A DNA stretch of 52,857 nucleotides, from assembly GCA_019635795.1 (NCBI GenBank), contig JAHBYV010000012.1:1-52857 (forward strand), read 5' to 3'. Position 1 is the stretch's first letter. Each line of letters opens with the position of its first letter. The notes under the pieces are model-generated. The model ran no database searches, was not told the origin of the DNA, and saw only the letters and a program-made list of their open reading frames with translations. Shown in pieces: positions 17,359-26,162 of this stretch. A program made the position numbers and the translations under genes. Source of the DNA: Rhizobiaceae bacterium. Its GTDB lineage: Bacteria > Pseudomonadota > Alphaproteobacteria > Rhizobiales > Rhizobiaceae.

Positions 17359-17375
17359 ATCTGGTCTAACCAGAT
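17359..17375. promoter_or_regulatory. Putative GntR operator 4 (ATCTGGT-CTA-ACCAGAT)
   Basis: Perfect inverted repeat with 7-bp arms and 3-nt spacer, located 4 nt past the 3' end of the TetR gene and about 210 bp upstream of the binding-protein gene. It is nearly identical to the site at 21761 and contains the same CTA spacer as the site at 7553. Probably part of the transporter promoter region. Confidence 0.65.
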
Positions 17376-17378
17376 AAG

Positions 17379-18020
17379 CTATTCTTGAACGAGTGATTCA
17401 GCTTCGGCGGCCCGGATCAACGCAGACGCCGCCCAACGGCTCACCGCGAGCGCCTCCTGCGCCTCCAGACCCCAAATATCCTTCAAGACAACGAGTACCT
17501 CAACCCCAAATACAAGCGATAAAGCCTGCGCGAGGCGATCAGCCTTGCGCTTGGGCAGGCGCTTGTTCAGCGGCGCGAGCGCAGAACGCAGCAGCTCAAC
17601 CCGGTGCCCCCGCGTGAATTGCGGTTCTTCGCCAAGTGTGCCTGCCTGACGCATTGCCCATTGTTCGAGCGAGAGGCGCAACGCCGCCTTGAATGTTGCT
17701 TCGAACCGGTCAATGCGTGGAATGGAGCTTTCCAGAAGATCTGCCACCCGGCGATCGGCATTCGTTGAGCGGGATTTCCAGTTGAGGATCGGCCCCAACG
17801 CTTCATCGACGACGGCCTGAACCATCGCCGCCTGACTTGGAAAATAACGATAGGCGGTTGCGCGAGAAACACCGGCTGCCTCCGCCACCTCGCTCACCGA
17901 GGGAGTCCGGCCTTCCTGCATGAGCCGCATGGCCGTTTGGAGCATCAGGCGCCCGGTCCGCGCCCGCGGGCCTCGCTCTGAATTTATCAGCACTTCACTT
18001 GACGCGCGTGAGACTTCCAT
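17379..18020 (-). CDS. TetR/AcrR family regulator
   Basis: This 213-aa regulator has an N-terminal TetR helix-turn-helix (about residues 25-70, with [24 protein letters not shown]) and a helical C-terminal ligand domain. The start at 18020 follows from the family N-terminus; the frame runs on to 18218 but that part would overlap the divergent Tm-1-like gene. It is divergent from the gene at 18104 over 83 nt containing a near-perfect ACGCGCGT-centred palindrome, so autoregulation and control of that operon are likely. Its ligand is unknown. Confidence 0.88.
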   Translation of the reverse strand: MEVSRASSEVLINSERGPRARTGRLMLQTAMRLMQEGRTPSVSEVAEAAGVSRATAYRYFPSQAAMVQAVVDEALGPILNWKSRSTNADRRVADLLESSIPRIDRFEATFKAALRLSLEQWAMRQAGTLGEEPQFTRGHRVELLRSALAPLNKRLPKRKADRLAQALSLVFGVEVLVVLKDIWGLEAQEALAVSRWAASALIRAAEAESLVQE

Positions 18021-18027
18021 ATCAATA

Positions 18028-18043
18028 TGATACGCGCGTCTCA
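18028..18043. promoter_or_regulatory. Putative TetR operator (TGATACGCGCGTCTCA)
   Basis: A 16-bp palindrome with only one mismatched pair, centred on ACGCGCGT, sits 8 bp before the TetR start codon and about 60 bp before the divergent Tm-1-like gene. A second copy of the 8-bp core ACGCGCGT occurs at 18002-18009, inside the first codons of the TetR gene and exactly 30 bp away, about three helical turns. Confidence 0.65.
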
Positions 18044-18103
18044 ATATTTTGCAATCCGGTTTATACGCTGGGTGCCATTGCGAGACGCGGGAGGAGAGCG
18101 CAA

Positions 18104-19300
18104 ATGAAGCGCGTTTACGTGGTTGGCACGGCCGACACGAAGGGTGAGGAGCTTGCCTGGCTGGCGAGCAGGATCGCAGCCACGGGCTTGACGACAACAA
18201 TAGTCGATGTTGGCACAAGAAAGCCGAGCATAAATGTCGACATCACCGCGGAACTTGTTGCGGCACACCACCCCGAGGGGGCTGATGCGGTGCTCGACAC
18301 AGAAGATCGCGGCGCTGCCGTCACGGCCATGGGTGAGGCATTCGCGACCTTCATCACAACGCGAGACGACATCGCCGGCATAATAGGTATTGGCGGGGGC
18401 GGCGGAACATCGATCATCACATCCGGAATGAGAGCACTGCCGCTGGGCCTGCCCAAACTCATGGTCTCAACGCTCGCCTCCGGTGACGTGGCGCCTTACG
18501 TTGACGTGTCTGACATCATAATGATGCCTTCGGTAACAGATTTTGCCGGGCGGAACCGCCTGAGCCGAACAGTGCTGCACAATGCTGCTTCCGCAATTTC
18601 CGGCATGGCGCGCAATCCGGCCAAAATTGAAGGCGGCAAGCCGGCCATAGGCCTCACCATGTTTGGCGTTACAACGCCATGCGTGACGCAAATCAGTTCT
18701 CATCTGCGGAGCCGGTTCGACTGCATGGTTTTTCATGCCACCGGAACGGGCGGACGATCGATGGAAAAGCTGGCGGATAGCGGTTTGCTAGCTGGCATCA
18801 TCGATATCACCACAACGGAAGTTTGCGATTTGATGCTTGGCGGCGTTTTGCCAGCGACCCAGGACAGGTTCGGTGCAATAGCTCGAACGGGCTTGCCCTA
18901 TGTCGGGTCCGTTGGGGCGTTGGATATGGTGAATTTCTGGGCTCCATCGACTGTTCCCGCAAATTACCGGGGGCGTCTATTCTACGAGCACAACCCGAAC
19001 GTGACGCTGATGCGCACGAATGCTGAAGAATGCGCGATGATCGGAGAATGGATTGCAGAGCGGCTCAATCGTTGCGAAGGCGAAATCCGGTTTCTCATCC
19101 CCGAAAAAGGCGTTTCCGCAATCGACATTGAGGGCGGTCCATTCTTCGACCCTCAAGCCGACCAAGCACTTTTTGATGCCATAGACGATACGCTAGAACA
19201 TACCGACCGCAGACGCTTGATCCGCCTGCCCCTCCATATCAACGACCCGGATTTCGCTGAAGCTGTCGTTGCTGAATTCAACGAAATTATCAGACGCTGA
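18104..19300 (+). CDS. Tm-1-like ATP-binding domain protein (UPF0261)
   Basis: This 398-aa protein belongs to the UPF0261 family, homologous to the N-terminal domain of the tomato Tm-1 antiviral protein. It begins with a nucleotide-binding-like [14 protein letters not shown], has a glycine-rich [12 protein letters not shown] loop near residue 90 and the conserved [13 protein letters not shown] near residue 210. The cellular substrate in bacteria is not established. GGGAGGAG 7 nt upstream fixes the ATG at 18104 rather than the longer frame from 17999. It is followed after 9 nt by the gene for the partner TIM-barrel domain and then a cupin gene, and is probably regulated by the divergent TetR protein. 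Confidence 0.9.
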   Translation: MKRVYVVGTADTKGEELAWLASRIAATGLTTTIVDVGTRKPSINVDITAELVAAHHPEGADAVLDTEDRGAAVTAMGEAFATFITTRDDIAGIIGIGGGGGTSIITSGMRALPLGLPKLMVSTLASGDVAPYVDVSDIIMMPSVTDFAGRNRLSRTVLHNAASAISGMARNPAKIEGGKPAIGLTMFGVTTPCVTQISSHLRSRFDCMVFHATGTGGRSMEKLADSGLLAGIIDITTTEVCDLMLGGVLPATQDRFGAIARTGLPYVGSVGALDMVNFWAPSTVPANYRGRLFYEHNPNVTLMRTNAEECAMIGEWIAERLNRCEGEIRFLIPEKGVSAIDIEGGPFFDPQADQALFDAIDDTLEHTDRRRLIRLPLHINDPDFAEAVVAEFNEIIRR

Positions 19301-19309
19301 GGTCTTTTG

Positions 19310-20140
19310 ATGCCCGCTATTCCACGCAAGGAAATCCTTGAAAAGTTTCAGGACATGGTAACCCGGCGCATACCAATCGTGGGCGGCGGCGCGGGAACGG
19401 GATTGTCTGCAAAGGGAGAGGAAGCAGGCGGCATCGACCTCATTATTATCTACAACTCGGGAAGATACCGCATGGCGGGGCGCGGCTCCGCTGCTGGCCT
19501 GTTGGCCTACGGAAATGCCAATGAGATCGTCAAGGAAATGGCGGTCGAGGTGCTGCCCGTTGTCAAGAAGACACCGGTGCTCGCTGGCGTGAACGGCACG
19601 GACCCCTTCATTCTTATGCCTCGTTTTCTGGCAGAGCTTAAAGAGATGGGCTTTTCAGGGGTGCAGAACTTTCCCACCATCGGCCTGTTCGACGGCGTGA
19701 TGCGTCAAAGCTTCGAGGAAACCGGCATGGGATTTGGCCTTGAGGTGGACATGATTGCCCACGCTCACGCTATTGATCTGCTGACCACGCCTTACGTGTT
19801 CAACCCGGATGAATCGGCAGCGATGACCAGAGCGGGTGCCGATATAATTGTCGCACATATGGGCGTGACGACCGGTGGCACCATTGGCGCAACAAGCTCC
19901 AAAACGCTTCAGTCGTGTATCGGAGAGATTGACGCCATAGCCGAAGCCGCACGCAAGGTTCGCAAGGATGTAATTGTGCTTTGCCACGGGGGGCCGATCG
20001 CCATGCCGGAAGATGCAGATTTCATTTTGAAGAACTGCAAAGGTTGCAACGGCTTTTACGGCGCGAGTTCCATGGAACGTCTGCCTGTCGAAACGGCGCT
20101 CGCCGAACAAACACGGAAGTTCAAATCCATCAAGTTCTAG
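19310..20140 (+). CDS. PEP-hydrolase-like TIM-barrel protein (Tm-1 C-terminal domain homologue)
   Basis: This 276-aa protein matches the family named after phosphoenolpyruvate hydrolase, a TIM-barrel related to the C-terminal part of plant Tm-1. Landmarks are [20 protein letters not shown] near the start, the barrel strand [12 protein letters not shown] and [14 protein letters not shown] near residue 225. The enzymatic reaction in this family is not firmly known. It starts at an ATG 9 nt after the UPF0261 stop (a preceding in-frame TTG is less likely), so the two proteins are probably made together and may act as one unit, being fused in plants and fungi. Confidence 0.88.
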   Translation: MPAIPRKEILEKFQDMVTRRIPIVGGGAGTGLSAKGEEAGGIDLIIIYNSGRYRMAGRGSAAGLLAYGNANEIVKEMAVEVLPVVKKTPVLAGVNGTDPFILMPRFLAELKEMGFSGVQNFPTIGLFDGVMRQSFEETGMGFGLEVDMIAHAHAIDLLTTPYVFNPDESAAMTRAGADIIVAHMGVTTGGTIGATSSKTLQSCIGEIDAIAEAARKVRKDVIVLCHGGPIAMPEDADFILKNCKGCNGFYGASSMERLPVETALAEQTRKFKSIKF

Positions 20141-20149
20141 GAGGTCCGT

Positions 20150-20566
20150 ATGCCATCGCCCGACAAGATGTTTGTTTACCCCAAAGATGTCAGCGCATTT
20201 GGATTTGATTGGGGGCGACTGTCCTTGACTGTCGGCCCGGAGGTGAACGGTGCGCGCCAGTTTTCCGCTGGCGTTGTTGATTTGCCGCAAGGTCAGGGCC
20301 ACTCACGCCACAACCACCCCGGTGCAGAAGAAATAATCTTTGTGATTTCAGGCAATGGACAGCAGATGGTCGAAGATGATGACGGCAATCCGGTAACGCG
20401 CGATGTCGGGCCGGGCTGTACTATATTCGTCCCAGAAAGCCGATTTCATTCCACGTTGAATACCGGCGCAACGCCAATGCAGCTTTTTGTCGTTTATTCG
20501 CCTGTTGGGCCGGAAGCTACGCTGAAGGAATTGCCCGACTTCAGGCTGATACCCGCGGGACAATGA
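20150..20566 (+). CDS. Cupin domain protein
   Basis: This 138-aa single-domain cupin carries the first metal motif H-x3-HxH-like segment GHSRHNHPGAEEIIFVISG and the second motif with His in ESRFHSTLNTG, so it probably binds a metal ion in a beta-barrel. It could be an isomerase, dioxygenase or small-molecule binding protein. AGGAGG precedes the ATG at 20150, 9 nt after the preceding stop, so it is the third gene of the Tm-1-like operon. It faces the M24 hydrolase gene tail-to-tail with 6 nt between the stops. Confidence 0.85.
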   Translation: MPSPDKMFVYPKDVSAFGFDWGRLSLTVGPEVNGARQFSAGVVDLPQGQGHSRHNHPGAEEIIFVISGNGQQMVEDDDGNPVTRDVGPGCTIFVPESRFHSTLNTGATPMQLFVVYSPVGPEATLKELPDFRLIPAGQ

Positions 20567-20572
20567 CGGGCG

Positions 20573-21733
20573 TTACTCCGCTACGTTCCATCCGCGTCCG
20601 CGATCACCATACATTTCATGGCCTGTGTCAGTTATAGCGATCGTATCTTCCAGTTTGATAAAGCCACGAGATGGGTGAAGCATGGTTGTTTCCACGGAAA
20701 TCACCATGCCAGCCTCCAGAGCGTGTGCAGCGTCCACACCCTCATAGGTGACGGGGTGATTGGTCATAAGAAACGGCACTTCGTGGCTGATAACGCCCAT
20801 GCCATGTGCAAAAAAATCCGTATAGCCTGCGACCGGCGACGCCTTGAGCACATGTTCGGCCCCGGCAATCATATCCATGCCCAATGTACCGGGCTTGCAG
20901 TTGCGGAACGCCGCTTGTTGAACAGCATCGACTTCAGCCAGTAGATCCTGCAACTCGGCATCAGGCTCGCCGCGAACACCCATGCGGCACAAGTCGCCTA
21001 TATAACCCTGATAATTTCCACCGGAATCCAGCGACAACACATCCCCATGCTCCCAGCGCTGGTCAGACACAGCCCGGTTGTGGCTGGCACCAGCAGCGAT
21101 GAGGCAATATTCAAAATGCAATCCGCGATTGGTTTCTTCCCGTCGCAGCGCGTCCACGATTTCGCCTTTCGTCGCCCCTCCCGGCGTTCTGCTGAAAACG
21201 GACAGCATCGAGTCCGTGATCAGTTCGGATGCCCTGCGCAAGGCGGCCAGTTCGCGAGCGGATTTTATAGAACGCAGCCGTTCCAGCATTCCAGTCGCAT
21301 CGACGAAAACCGCATCCGGCAATCCGTCCACAAGCACCTGATAGGCATCCAAAGGCATAAAGGACGGTTCGATTCCAATCCTTGCTGTAGCCTTGCCAGT
21401 TTTGCGAACGTGCTCGACGGCAAGGCGCGCTGCATCAGTCGACCCCCAAGCTCCAGCCTGAAACGTGGGCGTCCAGAATGGGTGAACCGCGTGCTCTGCC
21501 CCTTCCATGCGATTGCCTATATAGCCAGCATGTTCCGGCTTGCCTCGCTCATAGGCCAGAAATGGGAGGTATCGGCTATGGCCAATCGCATCCATCGCCG
21601 CGAAGAAAATGAACCGATACCCTCCAAGCAGATACTGCACATTGTGCTTGGAAGTCGCGAGCAGCAAATCAATACCAGCCTCGCCCATCAACCGGTCGGC
21701 GCGCTCGCTGTCAAAAGGAACGGATGTTGTCAC
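20573..21733 (-). CDS. M24 family metallohydrolase (Xaa-Pro peptidase/creatinase fold)
   Basis: This 386-aa cytoplasmic enzyme has a creatinase N-terminal domain and an M24 pita-bread catalytic domain. All five metal ligands are present: Asp236 and Asp247 (LSLDSGGNYQGYIGDL), His310 (FFAHGMGV), Glu348 (SVETT) and Glu362 (KLEDTI), so a metal-dependent peptidase or amide hydrolase is expected, not a metal-free creatinase. It starts at GTG with AAGGAG 9 nt upstream. The palindrome ATCTGGT-CCT-ACCAGAT lies 28 bp before the start, linking it to the GntR-controlled sugar genes. It may release the sugar-like substrate from an amide or peptide conjugate, which is inference. Confidence 0.88.
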   Translation of the reverse strand: MTTSVPFDSERADRLMGEAGIDLLLATSKHNVQYLLGGYRFIFFAAMDAIGHSRYLPFLAYERGKPEHAGYIGNRMEGAEHAVHPFWTPTFQAGAWGSTDAARLAVEHVRKTGKATARIGIEPSFMPLDAYQVLVDGLPDAVFVDATGMLERLRSIKSARELAALRRASELITDSMLSVFSRTPGGATKGEIVDALRREETNRGLHFEYCLIAAGASHNRAVSDQRWEHGDVLSLDSGGNYQGYIGDLCRMGVRGEPDAELQDLLAEVDAVQQAAFRNCKPGTLGMDMIAGAEHVLKASPVAGYTDFFAHGMGVISHEVPFLMTNHPVTYEGVDAAHALEAGMVISVETTMLHPSRGFIKLEDTIAITDTGHEMYGDRGRGWNVAE

Positions 21734-21760
21734 AGACCGATACTCCTTTTAATGCACCAA

Positions 21761-21777
21761 ATCTGGTCCTACCAGAT
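21761..21777. promoter_or_regulatory. Putative GntR operator 5 (ATCTGGT-CCT-ACCAGAT)
   Basis: Perfect inverted repeat with 7-bp arms and 3-nt spacer directly upstream of the M24 gene (28 bp before its GTG). Arms are identical to the site at 17359. Its position near the start codon suits repression. Confidence 0.65.
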
Positions 21778-21805
21778 TATACGGATCGCATATGATAGCA
21801 AGAAT

Positions 21806-22108
21806 CTAAATGCCGGAACCGTCGAGTTCCTCCTCGGCGTCCCCCTCCCAGGGGTTCGGCCACATGGCGTCAACATTGGCAGACGGGAATGGCATCCAGC
21901 ATTTCAGCTCAGGCTCAGAATAGCCGATGATGCAACCGGGCGATGAGTCGGCCGCGCGCCAACCTTCCAAACCAAACTGGTCAGCTTTCGCCCAATAGGC
22001 GACATCGACGTCTGCTGCCCCCTGCTCTACCGGGCGCACCGTAACCAGAATCCGACTTCCATCGCGCGGGGCCGTTTTCATGTGTCGCCAGTTACCGAAT
22101 TCCTGCAT
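21806..22108 (-). CDS. Hypothetical protein, resembles DUF551-like small proteins
   Basis: This 100-aa protein carries WRHMKTAPRDGSRILVTV at the N-terminus, GWRAAD in the middle and CWMPFPSANVDAMWP near the C-terminus. These elements resemble small proteins of the DUF551 type, some in phages, whose function is unknown. The longer frame up to 22765 lies over the gguC gene and is not coding; the ATG at 22108 has GGGAGG 6 nt upstream. It is the last gene of the chvE-ggu direction, 31 nt after gguC, and has an acidic C-terminus (EGDAEEELDGSG). Confidence 0.75.
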   Translation of the reverse strand: MQEFGNWRHMKTAPRDGSRILVTVRPVEQGAADVDVAYWAKADQFGLEGWRAADSSPGCIIGYSEPELKCWMPFPSANVDAMWPNPWEGDAEEELDGSGI

Positions 22109-22139
22109 TTGAACCTCCCTGTATGGAAACAGAGTAGCC

Positions 22140-23126
22140 TCAAAGTGCGCGGACGGAAACAGTTGTGGCGGGATCAAGCGCAAGCGGATTTCTAAGGGGA
22201 AGACCGAACTTTTCGGCCTTAATTTCAAACACGTCGCCAGCTTGTGTTTTGAACCCATCGGCAAATGAAAGTGTCGCTGTGCCAAACATGTGAACATGAA
22301 CATCGCCGGGCCGGCGAAACATTGGATATTTGAAATGATGATGTTCCAGATTGGCAATCGAATGCGACATGTTCGCTTCTCCCGAATGAAACGCCTTTTC
22401 CCACACAGCACGACGATTGCGCAGGATGCGCGAAATTCCCTCGATGTTCTGAGGCAGTTCGCCCACAAGGATTTCGGGACCGAATGAAGCGTTGCGAAGC
22501 TTGGAATGCGCCAGCCAGAGATAGTTTCCACGCTCCGTGACGTGATCGGAGAACTCATTCGCCAGCGCAAACCCGACACGCAAAGGTGTGCCGTCATCTC
22601 CAATGACGTAAATCCCGGCAATCTCCGGTTCTTCGCCTGCGTCTTGCGCAAATGACGGCGAGACAAGCGGCGCGCCCGGCGCCACGGCCATAAAACCGTT
22701 GCCCTTGTAGAACCATTCCGGCTGAACACCCGGCCCACCGCCATAGGGCTTTCCACCTTCGACACCCATGCGAAACATCTTCATGGAGTCTGTCAGCGGA
22801 GAATTGTCGTCGTTGGCCGCCTTATGCATTGCGTCGCGCATTGAAGCGGAACCAAGATGCGTCAGCCCCGTACCTGTAAGGTGCATATGCGTCGGATCGG
22901 GATGACTGATGGGAGAGGCCATACGCCCCTCACGACTCGCCGCCTCGAGATCAACCGTGCGTCCCAACCCGATGCGTTCAACCAGTTCCGCCAGCCCGCT
23001 GCCGCTGCGCGCCGCTTCAAGGGCGAGCGAGTAGACAGTCCGCTGGCCATTCAGAACGCGAGCTTTGCCCTCCTTACGGATGACCACAAACAGTTCTTCA
23101 CCTTCCGTGATCTGTGAAATTAGCAT
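22140..23126 (-). CDS. gguC: GguC/AraD1 family protein (fumarylacetoacetate hydrolase fold)
   Basis: This 328-aa protein belongs to the fumarylacetoacetate hydrolase superfamily, GguC/AraD1 branch, which sits with ChvE-type sugar transporters in Agrobacterium and relatives. Metal-site segments are EEPEIAGIYVIG and ANEFSDHVTE. Relatives act on 2-keto-3-deoxy sugar acids, so it may process an intermediate of L-arabinose or similar sugar breakdown; the exact reaction is inferred. The ATG at 23126 has AGAGGAA upstream; the longer frame from 23213 is unlikely. It follows gguB by 126 nt that hold a GC-rich hairpin. Confidence 0.85.
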   Translation of the reverse strand: MLISQITEGEELFVVIRKEGKARVLNGQRTVYSLALEAARSGSGLAELVERIGLGRTVDLEAASREGRMASPISHPDPTHMHLTGTGLTHLGSASMRDAMHKAANDDNSPLTDSMKMFRMGVEGGKPYGGGPGVQPEWFYKGNGFMAVAPGAPLVSPSFAQDAGEEPEIAGIYVIGDDGTPLRVGFALANEFSDHVTERGNYLWLAHSKLRNASFGPEILVGELPQNIEGISRILRNRRAVWEKAFHSGEANMSHSIANLEHHHFKYPMFRRPGDVHVHMFGTATLSFADGFKTQAGDVFEIKAEKFGLPLRNPLALDPATTVSVRAL

Positions 23127-23161
23127 GGCCGTGGTTCCTCTGCGCAATATAATCCACCCGC

Positions 23162-23181
23162 GCCGCGCGAAGGAGCGCGGC
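23162..23181 (-). other. Intercistronic stem-loop between gguB and gguC
   Basis: A perfect 7-bp stem (GCCGCGC / GCGCGGC, 6-nt loop) lies in the gap between the permease and gguC genes. No T-run follows on the minus strand, so it is more likely an RNA processing or stability element than a terminator. Confidence 0.45.
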
Positions 23182-23252
23182 TGCCGTAAGTCTTCGGTTT
23201 CTGTTGTTGCCACCGCCAGCTCCTCAGCTGCGCGGCGTATCGCTTGGTCTGC

Positions 23253-24506
23253 TCAGGCCTTCTTCTTGTTGTAGAGATCGAACGCCACAGCGCCCAGCAA
23301 CACCAGACCTTTGATGACCTGCTGCCAGTCGATGTTGATCCCCATGATACCCATTCCGTTATTCATGACACCCATGATGAAAGCGCCGATAACCGCACCG
23401 GCAACCTCTCCTATTCCGCCCATAGCCGAGGCACCGCCAACGAATACGGCGGCAATAACGTCCAGCTCCATACCTACCCCGGCTTTGGGTGTGGCCTGGT
23501 TCAAGCGCGCCGCGTAGATCAGTCCGGCCAATCCCGCGAGCGCCCCCATGATAGAAAAGACATAGAATGTGAGGCGTTCGGTCATGATGCCCGACAAGGA
23601 CGCTGCTTTGATATTGCCGCCCATCGCGTAAATCCGGCGACCGAACGTCATGCGCTTGGTCAGGAATACGAAGCCTGCAATCAGGACGCCCATGACGATC
23701 AGCACGTTCGGCAGACCTTTATAGGACGCGAATTTGTACATCAGAAACAACACGATGATTGCAATCACAGCATTCTTCAGCGCAAAGAATCCGAACGGTT
23801 CGGCCTCATAGCCGTGGCTCTCACGGTTTCGTCGGCTTTGCAGCGCAAAGTACAGCATCAGCGCAACGATAATCAGGCCGATGATCAAGGTCGTTGCGTG
23901 AAGAACGATACCCGTCCCCGGGTTTGGACGACCATTTGCATTCAAAGCCGGTTCGACGATGGTCCAGGGGCCAATAAAATCAGGGATGAATCCAGCTGAA
24001 AGCATCTGGAATTCAACTGGAAACGGCCCAAGTGATCGTCCCCCAAGCAACCACAGCAGAAGCCCTTTGAACACGAGCATTCCGGCAAGCGTCACGATGA
24101 AGGATGGAATCTTCATATAGGCAACGAAATAGCCCTGCACGCCGCCGATCACGGCACCAAGCGCAATGCATAGCAACGCGGCAATGAAGGGATTGAAACC
24201 GTAATCAACCATCAGAACGGCCGCGGCCGCACCGATGAACCCGGCCACGGAGCCAACCGAAAGGTCTATGTGACCCGCCACAATCACCAGCAACATGCCA
24301 AGCGCCATGACGACGATGTAGGAATTTTGCAGGACGATGTTCGTCAGGTTTACGGGACGGAACAAGACGCCATTGGTCATGTACTGAAAAAACAGCATGA
24401 TGGCGATCAATGCGATAATAAGTCCATACTCGCGCAGATTGGCTGTTATCGCATCACGCGATGATGCCCTTGCCGCGCTTACCTGCTTGGCGGTATCCGT
24501 TGTCAT
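23253..24506 (-). CDS. gguB: ChvE-type multiple sugar ABC transporter permease
   Basis: This 417-aa protein is the inner-membrane permease of a CUT2 (RbsC/XylH-like) transporter, with about ten or more membrane segments and the conserved [16 protein letters not shown] segment near residue 90. It imports monosaccharides such as galactose, arabinose and glucose in characterised ChvE systems. It overlaps the ATPase gene upstream by 4 nt, so both are translationally coupled. Gene order binding protein, ATPase, permease, GguC matches the Agrobacterium chvE-gguABC locus. Confidence 0.92.
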   Translation of the reverse strand: MTTDTAKQVSAARASSRDAITANLREYGLIIALIAIMLFFQYMTNGVLFRPVNLTNIVLQNSYIVVMALGMLLVIVAGHIDLSVGSVAGFIGAAAAVLMVDYGFNPFIAALLCIALGAVIGGVQGYFVAYMKIPSFIVTLAGMLVFKGLLLWLLGGRSLGPFPVEFQMLSAGFIPDFIGPWTIVEPALNANGRPNPGTGIVLHATTLIIGLIIVALMLYFALQSRRNRESHGYEAEPFGFFALKNAVIAIIVLFLMYKFASYKGLPNVLIVMGVLIAGFVFLTKRMTFGRRIYAMGGNIKAASLSGIMTERLTFYVFSIMGALAGLAGLIYAARLNQATPKAGVGMELDVIAAVFVGGASAMGGIGEVAGAVIGAFIMGVMNNGMGIMGINIDWQQVIKGLVLLGAVAFDLYNKKKA

Positions 24507-26053
24507 TGCGCTGCCTCCAGCTGCTCTCCACGGGCTTCGCCTCGCACGATTGCCCGCATGATTTTCTCCTGACTAGCATCAGCCGCATTCATCTCCCCGA
24601 CGATGCGCCCCTCGTTCAGAACATAGATCCGGTCGCAGATGCCGAGCAGTTCGGGCATCTCGGATGAGATCATCAAAATGGCCTTTCCATCAGCCGCCAG
24701 CTTGTTAATGATCGTGTAAATTTCGTACTTTGCGCCGACATCAATGCCGCGCGTCGGCTCATCGAGAATGAGCACGTCGGGATCAGCGAACAACCATTTG
24801 GAAAGGACAACCTTCTGCTGGTTTCCGCCGGAAAGATTGCCGGTTATCTGATAGACTGAAGAAGATCGAATATTCGTTTTTGCACGATATTCGTTCGCCA
24901 CCTTCAACTCACGCATGTCGTCGATCACACCATTGTTCGAGACCCCGGACAAATTGGCTACAGTCACATTGTGCTTGATATGGTCGATCAGGTTCAGACC
25001 GTAGATTTTCCGGTCTTCGGTCGCATAAGCCAAACCTGCCTTGACGGCTTTCCCGACGGTTGAGGTATCGACCTTCTTGCCGTGCAGCAAAACCTCGCCC
25101 GATATGTTTACGCCATAGCTTTTGCCAAAAACGCTCATGGCCAGTTCTGTGCGCCCTGCCCCCATTAACCCGGCAATGCCAACCACCTCGCCTTTACGCA
25201 CATTCAAATTCACGTTCTTGATGACCTGCCGCTCAGGATGCAGCGGGTGGTGCACAGACCAGTTTCTGAGCTCAAACATGGTCTCTCCGATCTTGGGAGA
25301 CCTGTGTGGATAACGGTTCTCAAGCGCCCGTCCCACCATGGATGTCACAATGCGGTCTTCGGTGACATGTTCGCGATCCATTGTTTCAATGGACTGCCCG
25401 TCTCGTATCACCGTAATCTGGTCCGCAATCCGTTTGATCTCATTCAGCTTGTGCGAAATCATGATCGAGGTCATGCCTTGAGTCTTGAATTCGAGCAGCA
25501 GGTCCAGCAGCGCCTGGCTGTCTTTTTCAGACAGTGAGGCTGTCGGCTCATCGAGTATGAGCAGCTTCACATCCTTCGCGAGCGCTTTTGCGATTTCAAC
25601 GAGTTGCTGCTTGCCCGTACCGATGTTCGTTATCAGTGTGTCGGGATCTTCCCGTAACCCTACTTTTTGAAGCAACTCACGAGCACGGCGGCGCGTCTTG
25701 CCCCAACTGATAATGCCTCCCTTTGCCTGTTCGTTTCCAAGAAACATATTCTCGGCAATCGACAGCATGGGAACCAGCGCGAGTTCCTGATGGATGATAA
25801 CGATACCGAGCTTTTCGGAATCGTGAATGCCGGTAAAGCGGCACTCTTTGCCTTCATAGTGTATCTCGCCATCGTATGAGCCGTAGGGATAAACCCCCGA
25901 CAAAACCTTCATCAGCGTAGATTTGCCAGCGCCATTCTCGCCGCAGATAGCGTGAATTTCGCCGCGCTTCACTTTCAGGTTGACGTTCTCAAGCGCTTTG
26001 ACGCCCGGAAACACCTTGGTGATGCCACGCATCTCCAGAATGTTGTCGCTCAT
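24503..26053 (-). CDS. gguA: ChvE-type sugar ABC transporter ATPase (double domain)
   Basis: This 516-aa CUT2 ATPase contains two fused nucleotide-binding domains. The first has Walker [11 protein letters not shown] and Walker [13 protein letters not shown]; the second carries the degenerate P-loop GLMGAGRTE usual for this family, the signature LSGGNQQKV and Walker [13 protein letters not shown]. It powers uptake of sugars delivered by ChvE. GGAGG 6 nt before the ATG is its ribosome binding site, and this element can pair with a CCTCC just upstream (see 26060-26088), hinting at translational control relative to chvE. Confidence 0.93.
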   Translation of the reverse strand: MSDNILEMRGITKVFPGVKALENVNLKVKRGEIHAICGENGAGKSTLMKVLSGVYPYGSYDGEIHYEGKECRFTGIHDSEKLGIVIIHQELALVPMLSIAENMFLGNEQAKGGIISWGKTRRRARELLQKVGLREDPDTLITNIGTGKQQLVEIAKALAKDVKLLILDEPTASLSEKDSQALLDLLLEFKTQGMTSIMISHKLNEIKRIADQITVIRDGQSIETMDREHVTEDRIVTSMVGRALENRYPHRSPKIGETMFELRNWSVHHPLHPERQVIKNVNLNVRKGEVVGIAGLMGAGRTELAMSVFGKSYGVNISGEVLLHGKKVDTSTVGKAVKAGLAYATEDRKIYGLNLIDHIKHNVTVANLSGVSNNGVIDDMRELKVANEYRAKTNIRSSSVYQITGNLSGGNQQKVVLSKWLFADPDVLILDEPTRGIDVGAKYEIYTIINKLAADGKAILMISSEMPELLGICDRIYVLNEGRIVGEMNAADASQEKIMRAIVRGEARGEQLEAAQ

Positions 26054-26059
26054 GCCGAT

Positions 26060-26088
26060 CCTCCCGCTTCGGAGGTTAATGCCCCTCC
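26060..26088 (-). promoter_or_regulatory. Possible Shine-Dalgarno-sequestering structure before gguA
   Basis: On the minus strand the order is GGAGG (26088-26084), 8 nt, CCTCC (26075-26071), 6 nt, GGAGG (26064-26060), 6 nt, ATG. The central CCTCC can pair either with the true Shine-Dalgarno or with the upstream GGAGG, so two mutually exclusive 5-bp GC-rich hairpins are possible. Whether they form in vivo is unknown. Confidence 0.4.
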
Positions 26089-26124
26089 AGCGTCAGCCTT
26101 TCGCTTTCCAAGTCAACGTAACGT

Positions 26125-26157
26125 TGCAGGGGCAATGGACGCAACACTGCCCCTGCA
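26125..26157 (-). other. Intercistronic stem-loop after chvE
   Basis: A perfect 10-bp stem (TGCAGGGGCA / TGCCCCTGCA, 13-nt loop) begins 5 nt after the chvE stop codon. No clear T-run follows. It fits a 3'-end stabiliser or partial terminator that raises binding-protein expression over gguA and gguB. A 13-bp palindrome CAACGTAACGTTG overlaps its far end at 26114-26126. Confidence 0.65.
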
Positions 26158-26162
26158 CAGTT

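Noticed and set aside
22140-22765. Extension of the 100-aa hypothetical gene to a 319-codon frame
   Set aside because: The extension lies over gguC, and a strong ribosome binding site supports the start at 22108.
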